A stretch of 10,146 nucleotides of DNA from Beijerinckiaceae bacterium. Lineage in GTDB: Bacteria > Pseudomonadota > Alphaproteobacteria > Rhizobiales > Beijerinckiaceae. The position numbers and the translations under genes are program-made. Location: contig DAIESR010000109.1 in NCBI GenBank assembly GCA_027346205.1, positions 1 to 10,146 of the forward strand. The letters are read 5' to 3'. How positions within the stretch are numbered: the stretch's first letter is position 1; every line of letters starts with the position of its first letter. The notes under the pieces are model-generated. The model ran no database searches. It was not told the DNA's origin and was given only the letters and a program-made list of their open reading frames with translations. Shown in pieces: positions 8,898-10,146 of the stretch.

Positions 8898-8924
8898 GGC
8901 TTGGCTGTCTCAGCTTGCCAAGCC
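8898..8924 (+). terminator. Stem-loop after the fumarase gene
   Basis: GGCTTGGC (8898-8905) and GCCAAGCC (8917-8924) form a perfect 8-base stem with an 11-base loop, 19 bases beyond the fumarase stop. There is no T-run, so it is either a non-canonical terminator or an mRNA 3' end stabiliser. A second short stem CCCCT/AGGGG follows at 8928-8950. Confidence 0.5.
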
Positions 8925-9007
8925 ATGCCCCTGTAGATTTCAAGTAGGGGTCTTCAGGTATTTGTCGTCGTCAGAGAAACTTCCGTATACGCCGATCCAA
9001 TCGGGGC

Positions 9008-9028
9008 TGGCCGGGATAAGCCCGGCCA
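9008..9028. terminator. Strong stem-loop between convergent genes
   Basis: TGGCCGGG and CCCGGCCA pair perfectly over 8 bases around an ATAAG loop. It lies between the fumarase gene and the convergent minus-strand gene ending at 9078, so it could end transcription from either side. No T-tract is seen. Confidence 0.5.
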
Positions 9029-9077
9029 TCACGCAGCAAACACATGCCGTAGACGCGGCCGAGCGGTGCGCATCTCT

Positions 9078-9311
9078 TCATCTCATGATCTCGCGCATTT
9101 TCTTTACTGTTGCGGCAGCCTCGGCGTCACCGGCTTCGCCTTTTTCTTCCAGGTCGGGAAAACGTAGCCAGCGCTTGGCTTCCTTGTCGTAATTATAGAC
9201 ATCGTATCCGATGTTCTCCCGGCGTGCCTGGCGCACAAGGTCGTCGACGAAAGATTCCCGCGCCCCGATGAATTTGCCATAGGCGCGGATGAAGGCATAA
9301 TCAGTGGCCAT
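9078..9311 (-). CDS. Small uncharacterised protein (77 aa)
   Basis: I do not recognise this family. From ATG 9311 (minus strand) the product is 77 aa, soluble and charged, with no signal peptide or membrane segment. The N-terminal half, ATDYAFIRAYGKFIGARESF, looks compact with alternating aromatic residues. The middle YDVYNYDKEAKRWLRF is aromatic and strand-like. The tail is rich in Glu, Ala and Lys and probably helical. A GTG eight codons upstream (9335) extends the frame. The ATG is preferred because an AAAGGA-type ribosome-binding site lies just before it on the minus strand. It is convergent with the fumarase gene. The codon pattern and clean RBS support a real gene; function is unknown. 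Confidence 0.75.
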   Translation of the reverse strand: MATDYAFIRAYGKFIGARESFVDDLVRQARRENIGYDVYNYDKEAKRWLRFPDLEEKGEAGDAEAAATVKKMREIMR

Positions 9312-9585
9312 TGCTTGGGTCCTTTCCAAACTCACCCGAAATCGATGTCTTGGTTTTAGCTTCTGATTTCATCGAATTGAAGTGCTTCTGCGCCGGCTGG
9401 CGCGCGCGATCTTGCCTGTTGGCCGCGCCCCATGCAGATTGAATGCCTGGAGCATGTCCAGGTTTCGGCCCCACCAGACTCTGGTGATCAGATTGACATT
9501 TTCATGCAACCATGAGCCGATATAGGCGTTGGCATTACGCAGTAGAATAATGATTAGTATTGCGTAGGAGCCGGGGAGCGGAATA
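9312..9585. other. Divergent intergenic region
   Basis: Upstream region shared by the minus-strand small gene and the plus-strand secreted-protein gene. It contains a 10-base GAGCATGTCC (9450-9459) identical to the arm of the repeat at 3891-3901, a palindrome at 9472-9486, a TTGACA at 9493-9498 and an AT-rich stretch around 9545-9560. No coding sequence was recognised. Confidence 0.5.
9472..9524 (+). promoter_or_regulatory. Candidate promoter with upstream palindrome
   Basis: The palindrome CACCAGA-C-TCTGGTG (9472-9486) ends six bases before a perfect TTGACA (9493-9498). A weak -10 lies at about 9517-9524 (CCGATATA), with spacing of 18-20 bases depending on alignment. This is about 60 bases before the ATG at 9586. 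The palindrome could be an operator or activator site. The -35 match is direct observation; function is inference. Confidence 0.35.
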
Positions 9586-9945
9586 ATGAGTCATTTCAAT
9601 ATTTCGATGATGATGGGAAGCATGGCGGTTGCTGGATTGCTTGCCACGGCCGTACCGGCGCAGGCGCAAGATCCACTCGATGCCTTGGGAGTTGCGGCGG
9701 GCGTTGCCGCAGGCGCTGCGGGCGTCGCGGTGGGAGCGCCTTATGTCTGGGGCGGCCGCAATTATTGCTGGTATCCCGGCGGTTGGCGCGGACCCGGTTG
9801 GTATTGGTGCGGCTACGCCTATCGGAGGGGTTACGGCTGGGGTGGCGGCGCCGGTTGGCACGGCTGGTACTACGGCGACCGTAGGGGCCATGGTAGACCG
9901 CATGGCCATCGCGGCGGACCGCATGGCGGCCATGATCACCATTAA
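9586..9945 (+). CDS. Small secreted Gly/Trp/Tyr/His-rich protein
   Basis: A 119-aa protein of unknown function. It starts with a clear Sec signal peptide: a hydrophobic MMMGSMAVAGLLATAV segment, then AQA as the likely cleavage site before QDPLDALG. The mature part begins with an Ala/Gly/Val-rich hydrophobic helix-like stretch (about 35-52). It continues into an aromatic-glycine region with two Cys (YCWYPGGW and YWCGYAYRRGYG) and ends in a His/Gly/Arg tail (HGHRGGPHGGHDHH). The two Cys could form a disulfide in the periplasm. The His tail could bind metal ions such as Ni, Zn or Cu, but this is not shown. Similar small exported proteins are common in Hyphomicrobiales. ATG 9586 has GGGAG at 9574-9578. 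Confidence 0.85.
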   Translation: MSHFNISMMMGSMAVAGLLATAVPAQAQDPLDALGVAAGVAAGAAGVAVGAPYVWGGRNYCWYPGGWRGPGWYWCGYAYRRGYGWGGGAGWHGWYYGDRRGHGRPHGHRGGPHGGHDHH

Positions 9946-9973
9946 GTGGTCTCGCCTGTCGCAATCCAAGTGA

Positions 9974-9993
9974 TGGCGGGTATAGCCCCGCCA
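9974..9993. terminator. Stem-loop between convergent genes
   Basis: TGGCGGG (9974-9980) and CCCGCCA (9987-9993) pair over 7 bases around a TATAGC loop. It lies between the stop of the secreted-protein gene and the stop of the convergent Gre-family gene (9998), so it could serve both strands. No long T-run flanks it. Confidence 0.55.
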
Positions 9994-9997
9994 TTCC

Positions 9998-10146
9998 TCA
10001 ATATTCGATCGTTACGATTTCCAGCGGTTCGATGCCCTTCGGCGTGCGGACCTCGACGACATCTCCGGCTTCCGCTTTCAATAAGGCTTTGGCGATTGGT
10101 GAGATCCAGCTGATCTCATTGCATTCGGAACGCGCCTCGTCGATGC
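9998..10146 (-). CDS. GreA/GreB-family transcription factor, C-terminal part
   Basis: Only the last 49 codons are inside the window, read on the minus strand to a TGA at 9998-10000. The segment contains EISWISPIAKALLKAEAGD, then VVEVRTPKG and the end IEPLEIVTIEY. This matches the FKBP-like C-terminal domain of GreA/GreB proteins (typically ISW-SP-ARAL-...-GD-V-V-TP-G). Such proteins bind RNA polymerase through this domain and, with an N-terminal coiled coil not visible here, stimulate cleavage of backtracked transcripts. Whether this is GreA, GreB or an Rnk-like paralogue cannot be decided without the N-terminus. Confidence 0.85.
   Translation of the reverse strand, partial: IDEARSECNEISWISPIAKALLKAEAGDVVEVRTPKGIEPLEIVTIEY

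Noticed and set aside
9545..9562. AT-rich imperfect palindrome AATAATGATTAGTATT considered as a Fur/Irr-type iron box
   Set aside because: Too many mismatches to the known box consensus and no iron-related neighbour; kept only as an AT-rich stretch.
9629..9973. Alternative 114-aa plus-strand frame overlapping the secreted-protein gene
   Set aside because: Out-of-frame shadow; the other frame has the signal peptide, RBS and patterned aromatic/His composition.

Overview
The window looks like a chromosomal segment of an alphaproteobacterium, most likely of the order Hyphomicrobiales (Rhizobiales). A Beijerinckiaceae-like lineage is my guess, not shown by the sequence. The grounds are GC-rich codon use, the argD-argF-hslO arrangement, the rpoN-hpf-ptsN order with a long-form HPF, a class I fumarase, a GGAAAAGT-type palindromic intergenic repeat of a kind common in this order, and a small secreted protein rich in Gly, Trp, Tyr and His.

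Layout. Positions 1-2710 (+) hold a tight, translationally coupled arginine/chaperone operon. It comprises the 3' part of argD, then argF, then hslO (Hsp33), with ATGA overlaps at both junctions. Positions 2795-3796 (+) encode a SerB-family HAD protein in which almost every catalytic motif is altered. It is the most unusual gene here and reads as a pseudoenzyme. Positions 3797-4173 are noncoding and carry a nested palindromic repeat. Positions 4174-7199 (+) carry rpoN (sigma-54), hpf (ribosome hibernation factor) and ptsN (EIIA-Ntr), the classical sigma-54 locus, but with no lptB upstream. A class I [4Fe-4S] fumarase follows at 7263-8879 (+). Positions 8880-9077 are a stem-loop-rich convergent gap. 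A small minus-strand hypothetical gene lies at 9078-9311. A regulatory-looking gap precedes the small secreted protein at 9586-9945 (+). The 3' end of a GreA/GreB-family gene enters on the minus strand from the right edge (9998-10146).

How the genes relate. ArgD and ArgF catalyse consecutive parts of arginine synthesis, and Hsp33 is a redox-activated chaperone carried in the same transcript. RpoN, HPF and PtsN link nitrogen/carbon status, sigma-54 transcription and ribosome dormancy. The fumarase is a TCA enzyme that probably has its own translation signal. No mobile element, CRISPR array, tRNA or rRNA was seen. Most of the window is conserved core genome; the points of novelty are the degenerate SerB homologue, the noncoding palindromes and the two small uncharacterised genes.
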